A DNA stretch of 64,000 nt, taken from assembly GCF_001982635.1 (NCBI RefSeq), contig NZ_MKFI01000005.1, positions 392,479 through 456,478 on the forward strand, written 5' to 3'. Of the stretch, positions 1 to 8,121 are shown piece by piece. The notes beneath the pieces were generated by a model. That model had not been told where the DNA came from. It searched no databases and saw only the letters and a program-made list of their open reading frames with translations. A program made the position numbers and the translations under genes. Numbering within the stretch: the first letter of the stretch is position 1; the number at the start of each line of letters is the position of its first letter. The DNA is from Bradyrhizobium mercantei. GTDB taxonomy: Bacteria > Pseudomonadota > Alphaproteobacteria > Rhizobiales > Xanthobacteraceae.

Positions 1-1
1 C

Positions 2-1246
2 GCGGCAACCCTCGTCGATCCCGTCGCCTATGCCGACGACCGCATCCACGACAGCTATCGCTGGCTGCGCGCCAACAATCCGCTCGGGATCGCGCGGACC
101 GAGAAGTTCGATCCGTTCTGGGTGGTGACCAAGCACGCGCACATCCAGGCGATCAGCCGGCAGAACGACCTGTTCCACAATGCCGACCGGCCGACCACGC
201 TGACGACGCAGGCGCTCGAGGAGCGCGTCCGCAAGATCACCGGCACCCCCAATCTGGTGCGCTCGCTGGTGCAGATGGACGCACCCGACCATCCGAAATA
301 CCGCGCGCTGACCCAGGGCTGGTTCATGCCGAATAATCTCGGCAAGTTCGAAGCCCGCGTCCGCGAGATCGCGCGCGCCACGGTGCAGCGCATGCTCGAT
401 CGCGGCGGCGCCTGCGATTTCGTCGAGGACGTCGCGCTCGGCTATCCCCTGCACGTCATCATGGAAATCCTCGGCGTGCCCGAGGCGGACGAGCCGCGCA
501 TGCTCAAGCTGACGCAGGAATTGTTCGGCCCGCAGGACCCCGACACCGCGCGCGTCCGCGACGCGCTGAGCGCGGAGCAGGTCTCCGTGATGTTGCAGGC
601 GATCATCGCCGACTTCTCCGCCTATTTCCGCAAGATCACCGAGGAGCGCCGGCAGAATCCGCGCGACGATCTCGCCACCGTCATTGCCAATGCGAAGATC
701 GGCGGCGACTACATGCCGGAGCATGATCAGACCAGCTATTACATGATCGTCGCGACCGCGGGCCACGACACCACCTCATCCTCGACCGCGGGTGCGATCT
801 GGGCGCTGGCGAGGGACCCCGCGGAATTCGCCAAGGTGAAGGCCAATCCGGAATTGATCCCGGGCCTGGTCGACGAGTCGATCCGATGGATGACGCCGGT
901 CAAGCATTTCATGCGCTCGGCCACTGCGGATACCGAGCTCGGCGGCCGCAAGATCGCCAAGGGCGACTGGCTGATGCTGTGCTACGCCTCGGGCAACCGC
1001 GACGAGGAGGTGTTCGAGGAACCCGATCGCTTCCGCAGCGACCGCAAGCCCAACCGCCACGTCGCGTTCGGCTATGGCGCCCATCTCTGCCTTGGCCAGT
1101 ATCTGGCGAAGCTCGAGATGCGCATCCTGTTCGAGGAACTGCTGCCGCATTTGAAATCGCTCTCGCTCGACGGCGAGGTGAAGATGACGCAGGCCTATTT
1201 CGTCAACGGCCCGAAGAAGCTGCCGATCCGGTTCGAGGTGAGTTGA
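2..1246 (+). CDS. Cytochrome P450 (5' end outside window)
   Basis: Haem-thiolate monooxygenase, cytoplasmic; substrate unknown. The reading frame is open from base 2 and continues upstream of the window, so the start is missing; the first ATG-like codons inside are not the real start. Seen: I-helix oxygen-binding stretch AGHDTTSS near 760-785, the ExxR motif (ESIRW) near 877, and the haem-ligand loop FGYGAHLCLG at 1067-1096 with its cysteine. The visible part (about 414 residues) is nearly the full length of a bacterial class I P450. It ends before a palindromic repeat and a convergent acyl-CoA synthetase. No ferredoxin or reductase gene is visible next to it. Confidence 0.95.
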   Translation, partial: AATLVDPVAYADDRIHDSYRWLRANNPLGIARTEKFDPFWVVTKHAHIQAISRQNDLFHNADRPTTLTTQALEERVRKITGTPNLVRSLVQMDAPDHPKYRALTQGWFMPNNLGKFEARVREIARATVQRMLDRGGACDFVEDVALGYPLHVIMEILGVPEADEPRMLKLTQELFGPQDPDTARVRDALSAEQVSVMLQAIIADFSAYFRKITEERRQNPRDDLATVIANAKIGGDYMPEHDQTSYYMIVATAGHDTTSSSTAGAIWALARDPAEFAKVKANPELIPGLVDESIRWMTPVKHFMRSATADTELGGRKIAKGDWLMLCYASGNRDEEVFEEPDRFRSDRKPNRHVAFGYGAHLCLGQYLAKLEMRILFEELLPHLKSLSLDGEVKMTQAYFVNGPKKLPIRFEVS

Positions 1247-1255
1247 TATCTATCC

Positions 1256-1378
1256 GTCATTGCGAGGAGCGGAGCGACGAAGCAATCCATGCTTCGGCAT
1301 ATGCGGAGCGAATGGATTGCTTCGCTGAGCCTGTCATCCGGCGGCGCTTCGTGCCGACCGGGTGGCTCGCAATGACGG
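1256..1378. repeat. Bradyrhizobium-type palindromic repeat, copy A1
   Basis: Imperfect inverted repeat. It begins GTCATTGCGAGGAGCGGAGC and ends with the inverted complement CTCGCAATGACGG. Inner arms GAAGCAATCCATG and ATGGATTGCTTCG also pair. It lies between convergent P450 and acyl-CoA synthetase genes, where its hairpin could help end transcription. Related copies are at 3093-3140 and 6905-6993. Confidence 0.85.
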
Positions 1379-1385
1379 AGAAACG

Positions 1386-2966
1386 TCACTCCAGCATCTT
1401 CCGCAGCTCTGCCTTCGCGACCTTCTCCAGCGTCGAGCGCGGCATCTCGTCGACGAAGCGGATCTCGCGGGGCACCTTGAAGTCGGCGAGCGCGGCGCGG
1501 CACGCGGTCATGACCTTGTCGTGCAGATCGGCCGGCAAGGACGCGACGCCGGCCTGCGGGATGATGAAGACGACCGGCACCTCGTCCAGCATCGGATGCT
1601 TCTTCGCCACCACGGCGGCCTCGCGGACGCCCGGTACCACCGCGATCACCTGCTCGATCTCGGAGGCCGCGACATTCTCGCCGCCGACCTTCAGCATGTC
1701 CTTGGAGCGATCGCCGAACTTGATATAGCCGTGCTCCAGCATCGTGACGCGGTCGCCGGTGATGAAATAGCCGTGCTCGTCAAAACTCTCGCGCGTGGCC
1801 GTCTCGTTGTGCAGATATTCGGCGAACAGCGACAGGCGGGGAATGCCCTTGATCAGCAGATTGCCGGTCTCGCCGACGCCGGTCGCCGTGCCGTCATCAT
1901 TGGTAATGCGGATTTCGTATTCCGGCGCGGCGCGGCCGATCGACATCGGCGTGTTCGGCTGATCGACCTCGCCGATGATGCCGTGGGTGATGGTCTCGGT
2001 CATGCCCCACCAGCCGATGATCTTGATGCCGAACACCGCGAATGGCGGCGGATCGTTCACGGCGGTGCCCCAGAGCCGGAACTTGTGGTGCTTCGGCACC
2101 TCGTGCTCGAGCAGCGCCTTCATGCAGAACGGGATCGTCGAGGTCCAGGTCGAGCCGTGCTCGAGTGCCACCGGCCAGAAGCGGCTCGCCGAGAAGCGCG
2201 GCTGGATCACGCAGGTCGCTCCGACCCACAGGCTCGCCAGCATCGAATAGGCCAGCGCGTTGGTGTGGAACAGCGGCAGATAGGTCTGGTGCACGTCAAA
2301 GGCGTGCAGGTCCTGATGCGCGGCGTTGATCTTGGCGCCCCACAGCGCGTTTGCATGCGTCCACAACACCGCCTTCGGCCGCGACGTGGTGCCGGACGTG
2401 TACTGCACGCTGCAGGGCGCGAGCGGATCGGTCGGGCGGCGCGGCCGGTCGGCGCTGTCGGCAAACAAGGCCTCAAAGCTGTCGCCAAACGCGGGCGCCT
2501 GGGCCGGTGCCTGCCCCGCATCATGCGAGGTCACCGCGATCCAGCGCAGCCCCTTGCAATTGGCTGATATCAATTCGGCATAGGCCGGCTGGGTGATCGC
2601 GGCAACCGCGCCGCAATGGCCGGCGAAATATTCGATCTCGGCTGCCGCCGAGCGGGTGTTGGTGGTGACCGCGACGGCGCCGAGCTCGACGCAGGCGAAC
2701 CACGACATGATCGCCTCGATGCAGTTATCGAGGTGGATCAGCACATAATCGCCTTGCCTGATGCCGCGTTTGACGAGGCCCGCGGCCAGCGCGCCGACGC
2801 TTTCGTGGAATTCGCCGTAGCTCCAGCGCCGCGCCGGTGCGTCGAACGGCGCCCAGATCAGGAATGGATGATCGCGGCGTACCTCGGCGCGCATTTTGAG
2901 CAGCCACGGCACGTCGAGTCCCGCAAACGGTCCGACGATGCCCGGCACCGGCTTTGAATTGCTCAT
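1386..2966 (-). CDS. AMP-dependent acyl-CoA synthetase/ligase
   Basis: ANL-superfamily enzyme of 526 aa that activates a carboxylic acid to an acyl-adenylate and then the CoA thioester. Seen: P-loop YTSGTTSRPKAVLWTH, the GWWGMTETITH adenylation motif, GYFITGDR, and the C-terminal hinge region DMLKVGGENVAASEIEQ. The start ATG at 2966 is chosen because a GGGAGG ribosome site stands four to five bases upstream; the frame stays open further upstream but that sequence looks non-coding. Neighbours (P450, VOC protein, TctC binding protein) suggest uptake and breakdown of an organic acid or hydrophobic compound; the substrate cannot be read from sequence. Confidence 0.93.
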   Translation of the reverse strand: MSNSKPVPGIVGPFAGLDVPWLLKMRAEVRRDHPFLIWAPFDAPARRWSYGEFHESVGALAAGLVKRGIRQGDYVLIHLDNCIEAIMSWFACVELGAVAVTTNTRSAAAEIEYFAGHCGAVAAITQPAYAELISANCKGLRWIAVTSHDAGQAPAQAPAFGDSFEALFADSADRPRRPTDPLAPCSVQYTSGTTSRPKAVLWTHANALWGAKINAAHQDLHAFDVHQTYLPLFHTNALAYSMLASLWVGATCVIQPRFSASRFWPVALEHGSTWTSTIPFCMKALLEHEVPKHHKFRLWGTAVNDPPPFAVFGIKIIGWWGMTETITHGIIGEVDQPNTPMSIGRAAPEYEIRITNDDGTATGVGETGNLLIKGIPRLSLFAEYLHNETATRESFDEHGYFITGDRVTMLEHGYIKFGDRSKDMLKVGGENVAASEIEQVIAVVPGVREAAVVAKKHPMLDEVPVVFIIPQAGVASLPADLHDKVMTACRAALADFKVPREIRFVDEMPRSTLEKVAKAELRKMLE

Positions 2967-3092
2967 ATGTCCTCCCGCGCAGCCTTGCCGGCCGCCATTG
3001 GTCTTGGTTGGGAGCAGTTCTGCCATCGGTGTGCGCCGAGAGCAAATCGGGATTTGACGCGGCCTACGCAATCCGTTCCGCCGCGCGGAAGG

Positions 3093-3140
3093 CATCGATT
3101 GCTTCGCTCATCGGGCGCGCTGCGCGTTCGCAATGACGAA
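3093..3140. repeat. Palindromic repeat A, half copy
   Basis: Only the right half of the A-type element (ATCGATTGCTTCGCTCATCG, then TTCGCAATGACGAACG) is present. It lies just downstream of the VOC gene on the opposite strand. Confidence 0.6.
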
Positions 3141-3146
3141 CGAGAG

Positions 3147-3566
3147 TTACGTTACATCCCGCTCATACGACGAGATCTCGATCAGGCTGCCGTCGGGGTC
3201 GCGGCAATAGACCGAGCGCAGCGTGCCGCGCGCGCCCTGCTTGGCCACCGGGCCTTCCTCGATCCTGACGCCATTGGCCTTCAGATGCGCGACCACTTCC
3301 TCAGGGGTGCTCGAGGTGAGAAAGCAGAGATCGTCGCTGCCGGCGGCTTCATGATCGGCGGTGAACCAGTCCACCTTGTCGGCATCGTACGGCCGCACGT
3401 TGATCTTCTGATTGCCGAATACCAGCGAGGTGCGCGGTGTCTTGCCCTTGCCGGGGTCGAACACCTTCACCTCCATGCCGAGGATCCTGCTGTACCAGGC
3501 AACCGAGCGCACGACATCGGTGACGTTGATCACGAGATGGTCGAGCCCATTCACCTTGACGGACAT
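3147..3566 (-). CDS. VOC-superfamily (glyoxalase/dioxygenase-like) protein
   Basis: 139-aa single-unit vicinal oxygen chelate protein, usual size for glyoxalase I-like or fosfomycin-resistance-like folds. Seen: opening strand VNGLDHLVINVTDVVRSVAWY, typical of VOC proteins with a metal-ligand His in LDHLVI, and the closing YCRDPDGSLIEISSY with the conserved acidic ligand (E in IEIS). Start ATG at 3566 is preceded by GAAGAGG. An upstream in-frame extension exists but has no ribosome site and covers a repeat. Substrate unknown. Confidence 0.88.
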   Translation of the reverse strand: MSVKVNGLDHLVINVTDVVRSVAWYSRILGMEVKVFDPGKGKTPRTSLVFGNQKINVRPYDADKVDWFTADHEAAGSDDLCFLTSSTPEEVVAHLKANGVRIEEGPVAKQGARGTLRSVYCRDPDGSLIEISSYERDVT

Positions 3567-3584
3567 GATCGATCCTCTTCGGTC

Positions 3585-3641
3585 CAGAGCGTTTTCGAGC
3601 GAGGTGGACACCGGTTCGCGTGAAGAAAACGCGTCATAACA
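3585..3641. repeat. Short interspersed repeat C, copy 1
   Basis: Begins AGAGCGTTTTCGAGCGAGGT and ends GTTCGCGTGAAGAAAACGCG; the ends AGCGTTTTC and GAAAACGC pair. A related copy sits at 35311-35386. It lies upstream of the VOC gene in a divergent promoter region. Confidence 0.65.
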
Positions 3642-3784
3642 AGATTGCAGCTTAGCCTTTCGTCGCGGTCGGTGGCGCACGTGTCGCACTGGCCGCTTCA
3701 GACATTGTTTGTTAAAACCGCGCCGCACGCAACGCAACAGAAACGGGCAGGGCGCCAAACCCTGCTGGATCGGGGAGAGACTTC

Positions 3785-4756
3785 ATGATTTCACGCCGCA
3801 CCGCGCTAGGCCTGATCGGGTCGGGGATTTCGACATTCGCGATCGGCCGCGCGTCCGCAGCCGACTATCCGGCGCGGCCGGTGCGCTGGATCGTGGGCTA
3901 TCCGCCGGGCGGCGCCACCGACATCATCGCGCGCCTGATCGGGCAGCGGCTGTCGGAGAAGCTCGGGCAGCAATTCGTGATCGAGAACAAGCCGGGCGCC
4001 GGCAACAATATCGGCACCGAGGCCGCGATCAATGCCGAGCCGGACGGCTACACCGTGCTGCTGGTCAATCCGGCGAACTACATCAATGCCTCGCTCTACG
4101 CCAATCTGAAGTTCAACTTCGTGCGCGACGTCGCGCCGGTTGCGTCCTTCAACCGCGTACCGAACGTGATGACAGTCAACAAGGACGTCCCGGCCAAGAC
4201 CGTCGCCGAGTTCATCGACTATGTGAAGGCCAATCCCGGCAAGGTGAACATGGCCTCCTCCGGCAACGGCACCTCGGTGCATCTGTCCGGCGAGATGTTC
4301 ATGTCGATGACCGGCTGCAAGATGCAGCATGTGCCGTATCGCGGCGCTGCGCCTGCGATCACCGACATGCTCGGCGGCCAGGTGCAGGTGATCTTCGACA
4401 ACATGCCCTCGATCATCCAGCACATCCGCTCCGGCTCGCTGCGCGCGCTCGGCGTGACGACCACGGAGCGCTCCTCGCAATTGCCCGACGTGCCGGCGAT
4501 CGCCGACACCGTGAAGGGCTATGAGGCGAGCGCGCTGTTCGGCATGGGTGCGCCGAAGAACATGCCGAAGGAGCTGATCGCCAAGCTCAACACCGAGATC
4601 AACGCCATCCTCGCCGAGCCCGACATGAGGAAGCGCCTGGTCGAGCTCGGCGGCGACTCGCTGATTCAGACGCCGGAAGCGTTCGGCAATGACATCAAGG
4701 CCGAGACCGACAAGTGGAAGAAGGTGGTCGAGTTCGCCGGCCTCAAGGTCGAATAG
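3785..4756 (+). CDS. TctC/Bug-type periplasmic substrate-binding protein
   Basis: 323 aa. Extracytoplasmic solute receptor of the tripartite tricarboxylate transporter (TTT) family. N-terminus MISRRTALGLIGSG is a twin-arginine-like signal ending near ASA. Family hallmarks: WIVGYPPGGATDIIARLIGQ and VIENKPGAGNNIGTEAA near the mature N-terminus, then VPYRGAAPAITDMLGGQV. No TctA/TctB membrane genes are next to it, which is common: orphan Bug proteins are abundant in Rhizobiales and Burkholderiales. Ligand unknown, probably a carboxylate. A GGGGAGAG ribosome site precedes the ATG. Confidence 0.93.
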   Translation: MISRRTALGLIGSGISTFAIGRASAADYPARPVRWIVGYPPGGATDIIARLIGQRLSEKLGQQFVIENKPGAGNNIGTEAAINAEPDGYTVLLVNPANYINASLYANLKFNFVRDVAPVASFNRVPNVMTVNKDVPAKTVAEFIDYVKANPGKVNMASSGNGTSVHLSGEMFMSMTGCKMQHVPYRGAAPAITDMLGGQVQVIFDNMPSIIQHIRSGSLRALGVTTTERSSQLPDVPAIADTVKGYEASALFGMGAPKNMPKELIAKLNTEINAILAEPDMRKRLVELGGDSLIQTPEAFGNDIKAETDKWKKVVEFAGLKVE

Positions 4757-4930
4757 ACTCCGGGCTGAACACCAGCGGGACAAGTCCAGCCGCAAGGCGC
4801 AGACTTGTCTCGCATCCGGCTTCTAAAAATTGAGTGTCCTTGAGGTCGAATAAGATGGCATTCAGGAACCTAACCCGATATGCCGCGCTTGATTGACTGT
4901 GGCATCTTGAGAGTCGGAACGGGTTGGGTC

Positions 4931-5218
4931 ATGCGCACATCGCGATTGGCAGTGCTTGTCTTGGGAACGATGACGCTTGCCGGAGCGGCGAGCGTCACGC
5001 GCGCGTCCGCCGATCCTTATGACTATCCGTGGTGCGCGCAGGGGCCGAGCCTCGGCTATCCCGGCGAGTGCGCCTATCGCACCTACCAGCAGTGCCAGGC
5101 CAGCGTGTCGGGCCGCTATCTTGCTTGCGGCGAAAATCCGCGCTTTCTGTTTCGCGAGCCGCCGCCTCCGCCGCCGCGCCGCCATCATCGTCGGCACCGG
5201 ACCGTCTACCCCGACTAG
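4931..5218 (+). CDS. Small secreted DUF3551-type protein
   Basis: 95 aa. Signal peptide (MRTSRLAVLVLGTMTLAGAASVTRASA) followed by a Cys-containing core (DYPWCAQGPSLGYPGECAYRTYQQCQASVSGRYLACGENPRF) and a proline/histidine-rich tail. This pattern matches the DUF3551 family, short periplasmic proteins that are very common in Bradyrhizobium and have no known function. Start chosen at the ATG giving a clean signal peptide; the longer in-frame start 51 bases upstream would spoil it. Confidence 0.8.
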   Translation: MRTSRLAVLVLGTMTLAGAASVTRASADPYDYPWCAQGPSLGYPGECAYRTYQQCQASVSGRYLACGENPRFLFREPPPPPPRRHHRRHRTVYPD

Positions 5219-5280
5219 CAGTCTTCAGAGCCAGCTCCGCGCAGGGCGGTCCATCGTCGCGCGATCGTGAGCGGGCGCGC

Positions 5281-5327
5281 TTGACGCCGCGCCGTTTGCG
5301 CCTATACTAAACCACATGGTTAAGTAT
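5281..5327 (+). promoter_or_regulatory. ArsR-operon promoter with overlapping operator dyad
   Basis: A -35 box TTGACG (5281-5286), a 16-bp gap and a -10 box TATACT (5303-5308). An 11-bp inverted repeat with one mismatch (arms 5304-5314 and 5317-5327, around ACTAAACCA and TGGTTAAGT) covers the -10, the likely start point and the ArsR start codon at 5316. A transcript beginning about 7 bases after the -10 would start at or next to the ATG, so the message may be leaderless. Confidence 0.65.
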
Positions 5328-5801
5328 CAGGACGAGACGCTGGACCGCACCTTTGCGGCGCTGTCAGACCCCACCCGTCGCGCGCTGCTGGCGCGGCTTG
5401 GCGAGCAGGACGGCCTGTCGGTGAGCGAACTGGCGCAGCCATTCGCGATGTCGTTGCCCGCGATCATGAAGCATCTCGACGTGCTGACGGATGCGGGTCT
5501 CGTGGCGCGCGAAAAGACCGGCCGCACGGTGGCGTGCCGGCTCACGGCGCGGCCGATGGAGCAGGCGATGAACTGGCTCAATCGCTACGCGCAATTCTGG
5601 TCCGACAATCTCGACCGCCTTGCTGCCTTTGTGGAGGAAGATCCATGGCCAACAAATCCGCAGTCGCCGCCGACGCCGGCCTCACCGCGCGTCCAAATCT
5701 CCCGCGTCCAAATCTCCCGCGTCCAAGCCTCACCCTCACGCGGCGCCTCCGCGCCAAGCCGGAAAAAGTCTACGCCGCGTGGACCGAGCCGGAAAACCTA
5801 G
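5316..5801 (+). CDS. ArsR-family winged-helix repressor with extended C-terminus
   Basis: 161 aa. The first ~110 residues are a standard ArsR fold (DPTRRALLARLGEQDGLSVSELAQ, helix-turn-helix LPAIMKHLDVLTDAGLV, wing REKTGRTVACRLT). No metal-binding Cys motif is seen, as expected for the ArsR/SRPBCC pair type. The last ~50 residues are Pro/Ser/Arg-rich and overlap the first 157 bases of the SRPBCC gene in another frame; they include a VQISR repeat made by a 15-bp tandem duplication. There is no ribosome site; a dyad covers the start codon. Probable autorepressor of this operon. Confidence 0.88.
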   Translation: MVKYQDETLDRTFAALSDPTRRALLARLGEQDGLSVSELAQPFAMSLPAIMKHLDVLTDAGLVAREKTGRTVACRLTARPMEQAMNWLNRYAQFWSDNLDRLAAFVEEDPWPTNPQSPPTPASPRVQISRVQISRVQASPSRGASAPSRKKSTPRGPSRKT

Positions 5802-6148
5802 TGCAGTGGTTCGGGCCGGGCCAGGTCAAGCCCGGTACGACGCAGGCCGAACTCGATGTCCGCGTCGGGGGCCGCTACCGGATCAAGTTCACCGGCTCGA
5901 ACGGCGAATATCACGAGGTCGGCGGCATCTATCGCGAGGTGGTGCCGAACCAGACGCTCGTATTCAGCTGGGCCTGGCATTCGACGCCGGAGCGCGAGTC
6001 GGAAGTGACGGTGTCGATCAAGCCCGATGCCGGCGGCACGTTGCTGACGTTCCATCACGCGCAGTTCGTCGACGAGACTGCGCGCGACAATCACCAGCGC
6101 GGCTGGACCGAGTTCCTCGGCAATCTGGAACAGTACGTCAACGCCTGA
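5645..6148 (+). CDS. SRPBCC/AHSA1-family protein
   Basis: 167 aa. START-like lipid/hydrophobic-ligand fold of the Aha1-domain group. Core from LTLTRRLRAKPEKVYAAWTEPENLVQWFGP through GGRYRIKF and GGIYREVVPNQTLVFSW to GWTEFLGNLEQYV. The start ATG at 5645 lies inside the end of arsR, preceded by GGAGGAAG. The N-terminal ~25 residues contain a RPNLP repeat from the tandem duplication and are poorly conserved in kind. ArsR/SRPBCC/DUF899/DUF1428 neighbours form a familiar rhizobial cluster of unknown function. Confidence 0.9.
   Translation: MANKSAVAADAGLTARPNLPRPNLPRPSLTLTRRLRAKPEKVYAAWTEPENLVQWFGPGQVKPGTTQAELDVRVGGRYRIKFTGSNGEYHEVGGIYREVVPNQTLVFSWAWHSTPERESEVTVSIKPDAGGTLLTFHHAQFVDETARDNHQRGWTEFLGNLEQYVNA
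5688..5732 (+). repeat. 15-bp tandem repeat (x3) in an overlapping-gene zone
   Basis: Three 15-bp units, two identical (CGCGTCCAAATCTCC) and one diverged, at 5688-5702, 5703-5717 and 5718-5732. Because the unit is a multiple of three, both overlapping frames stay open. Confidence 0.85.
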
Positions 6149-6165
6149 CCTGCAAGGAGCATTCC

Positions 6166-6903
6166 ATGCAACAGCACAAGATCGTTTCGCGCGAAGACTG
6201 GATCGCGGCGCGCAAGGCGCTGATGGCCGGTGAAAAGGAGCTCACCCAGGCTCGCGAAGCGCTGAGCCGGCAGCGCCGCGAGTTGCCCTGGGTCAAGGTC
6301 GACAAGGACTATGTGTTCGACGGGCCAAACGGCAAGGTGACGCTCGGCGATCTCTTCCGGGGCAGGCCGCAACTCGTGGTGCAGCATGTGATGTTCGCGC
6401 CGGAGTGGGACGCTGCCTGCAAGAGCTGCTCGTTCTGGGTCGACGGCTTCGAGCGCATGGTTCCGCATCTGGCCGCGCGCGACACCACCATGGTCGCGAT
6501 CTCGCGGGCGCCGCTGGAAAAGCTCGAGGCTTTCAAGCAACGGATGGGCTGGACCTTCGACTGGCTGTCGTCGGGCGCCAACGACTTCAACTACGATTAT
6601 GGCGTATCGTTCACGCAAGGGCAGATCGACGCGGGGGAAGCGAAATACAATTATGGAACGACACCGCTCTATGGCCCCGAGCTGCCTGGCATCAGCGTGT
6701 TCTATCGTGACGAGAACGGAAGCGTGTTCCACACCTACTCGACCTTCGCGCGCGGCCTCGACATGATGAATGCGGCCTATCACTATCTCGACCTGACGCC
6801 ACTCGGCCGCCATGAGGAGGGCTTGCCCTATCCGATGGACTGGGTGCGGCTACGTGACCAATACCAACCGGCGCCGGTTCAGGCATCCTGCTGTCACTCC
6901 TGA
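6166..6903 (+). CDS. DUF899 thioredoxin-like protein
   Basis: 245 aa. Seen: N-terminal VSREDWIAARKALMAGEKELTQARE, ELPWVKVDKDYVFDG, LVVQHVMFAPEWDAACKSCSFWVDGF (Cys-x2-Cys within the thioredoxin-like strand-helix turn), and YHYLDLTPLGRHE near the C-terminus. These are signatures of the DUF899 family, predicted thioredoxin-fold oxidoreductases. The start ATG at 6166 has AAGGAG eight bases upstream and follows the SRPBCC stop by 17 bases, so it is in the same operon. The C-terminus ends in SCCHS, an extra Cys pair. Confidence 0.9.
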   Translation: MQQHKIVSREDWIAARKALMAGEKELTQAREALSRQRRELPWVKVDKDYVFDGPNGKVTLGDLFRGRPQLVVQHVMFAPEWDAACKSCSFWVDGFERMVPHLAARDTTMVAISRAPLEKLEAFKQRMGWTFDWLSSGANDFNYDYGVSFTQGQIDAGEAKYNYGTTPLYGPELPGISVFYRDENGSVFHTYSTFARGLDMMNAAYHYLDLTPLGRHEEGLPYPMDWVRLRDQYQPAPVQASCCHS

Positions 6904-6904
6904 T

Positions 6905-6993
6905 CGTCATTGCGAGGAGCGCTGGCGACGAAGCAATCCATTCCTCAGCGTCTGGAACGATGGATTGCTTCGCTGTCGCCCGCAACGACGGGG
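6905..6993. repeat. Bradyrhizobium-type palindromic repeat, copy A2
   Basis: Starts CGTCATTGCGAGGAGCGCTG and ends CGCAACGACGGG, with inner arms GAAGCAATCCATT and GATGGATTGCTTCGC. It sits between two genes of the same cluster and may attenuate transcription into the DUF1428 gene. Confidence 0.8.
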
Positions 6994-7018
6994 AAACCAA
7001 ACAACGGGAATCGCCGCA

Positions 7019-7375
7019 ATGCCTTACGTCGATGGTTTCGTCGTCGCCGTGCCGAAGAAGAAACTCAAGGCCTATGCGAAGCTGTCGAAGATGGCCGGCA
7101 AGGTCTGGCGCGAACACGGCGCGCTGGATTATCGCGAATGGGTCGCCGACGACGTCAAGCCGGGCAAGCTGACCTCGTTTCCGCAGAGCGTGAAGCTGAA
7201 GGCCGGCGAAACCGTCGTGTTCGCCTGGATCACCTACAAGTCGCGCGCCCAGCGCGACAGGATCAACGCCAAGGTGATGGCCGATCCGCGTCTGGAATCG
7301 ATGGGCACAGGCAACGTGCCGTTCGATCTCAAGCGCATGATCTATGGCGGCTTCACGAGTCTGGTGAAGGTCTGA
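7019..7375 (+). CDS. DUF1428 family protein
   Basis: 118 aa. Opens MPYVDGFVVAVPKKKLKAYAKLSKMAGKVWREHGALDYREW and ends NVPFDLKRMIYGGFTSLVKV, which match the DUF1428 (dimeric alpha+beta barrel) family found beside SRPBCC and DUF899 genes. Function unknown. Separated from DUF899 by repeat A2. Confidence 0.92.
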   Translation: MPYVDGFVVAVPKKKLKAYAKLSKMAGKVWREHGALDYREWVADDVKPGKLTSFPQSVKLKAGETVVFAWITYKSRAQRDRINAKVMADPRLESMGTGNVPFDLKRMIYGGFTSLVKV

Positions 7376-7450
7376 GGCGGCACGATTTCGCCGCAATCCG
7401 CGCAGTAACCGGTCGTTAAACATCCTGCGGGGCGAGCGGCGCGATGCCGC

Positions 7451-7492
7451 TTGCGTTTACTTGGTGATCCCGTATACTTTGCAGTACAAAGT
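7451..7492 (+). promoter_or_regulatory. Promoter with operator dyad ACTTTG-N5-CAAAGT
   Basis: -35 TTGCGT (7451-7456), 16-bp gap, -10 TATACT (7473-7478). A perfect 6-bp dyad ACTTTG/CAAAGT with a 5-bp spacer (7476-7492) covers the end of the -10 and the expected start point. The same dyad with the same spacing recurs at 8510-8526, after the regulator gene, which makes an autoregulatory operator likely. Confidence 0.7.
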
Positions 7493-7503
7493 GCGGGCGA
7501 AAC

Positions 7504-8121
7504 ATGCGCGACCTCGACAAGGCGTTGGCCGATATTCTTGCGATCCGCAGCCAGATTGCGGCGGGAACCGCATTCCGCGGCTACGGTCCGGCGACGGTTG
7601 CTGCCACCAGCGGCATCGCGCTGGTCACGGCGTTTGCCCAATATCTCTGGCTCGCCGATCCCACCGGTCATCCGATCGCATTCCTTGCGGGCTGGGCGGC
7701 GGCCGCGTTGCTGTCGGCCGTGCTGATCTGGATCGAGATGCAGGCGCGCTCGCGACGGCATCATTCGGGCCTCGCAGACGCGATGGTGCAGCAGGCGATC
7801 GAGCAGTTCGTTCCCGCCGTTATCGCCGGCGTGCTGCTCGCGATCCTGCAATGGAAATTCGCGCCGGAGACGCTGTGGATGCTGCCGGGCCTGTGGCAGG
7901 TGCTGGTCAGCCTCGCTGTGTTCGCTTCGGTCCGCCTCTTGCCGCGCACGATCGCGCTCGGCGGCGCCTGGTATTTCCTGTCGGGCTTCACGGTGCTCCT
8001 GATCGCAAGCCAGAGCCACGCGCTGTCGCCCTGGACCATGGGACTGCCATTCGCGATCGGCCAGTTGCTGCTCGCGGCACTGTTGTATTTCGCTTCCGGA
8101 GGCAATGATGCCGAAGACTGA
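7504..8121 (+). CDS. Multi-pass membrane protein, paired with a regulator
   Basis: 205 aa. About six hydrophobic segments (around 35-50, 60-78, 100-115, 122-142, 150-165, 178-198) with a short charged loop WIEMQARSRRHHSG. N-terminus MRDLDKALADILAIRSQIAAGTAFRGYGP is cytoplasmic-looking. I cannot name the family with certainty. It overlaps the next gene, a winged-helix regulator, by a few bases, so the two are translationally linked and probably work together, for example membrane sensor or sequestering partner plus repressor (inference). Confidence 0.85.
   Translation: MRDLDKALADILAIRSQIAAGTAFRGYGPATVAATSGIALVTAFAQYLWLADPTGHPIAFLAGWAAAALLSAVLIWIEMQARSRRHHSGLADAMVQQAIEQFVPAVIAGVLLAILQWKFAPETLWMLPGLWQVLVSLAVFASVRLLPRTIALGGAWYFLSGFTVLLIASQSHALSPWTMGLPFAIGQLLLAALLYFASGGNDAED

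Noticed and set aside
1362..2567. Long plus-strand frame opposite the acyl-CoA synthetase
   Set aside because: It is the shadow of the minus-strand gene in GC-rich DNA: Arg/His/Asp-rich, no ribosome site and no domain.
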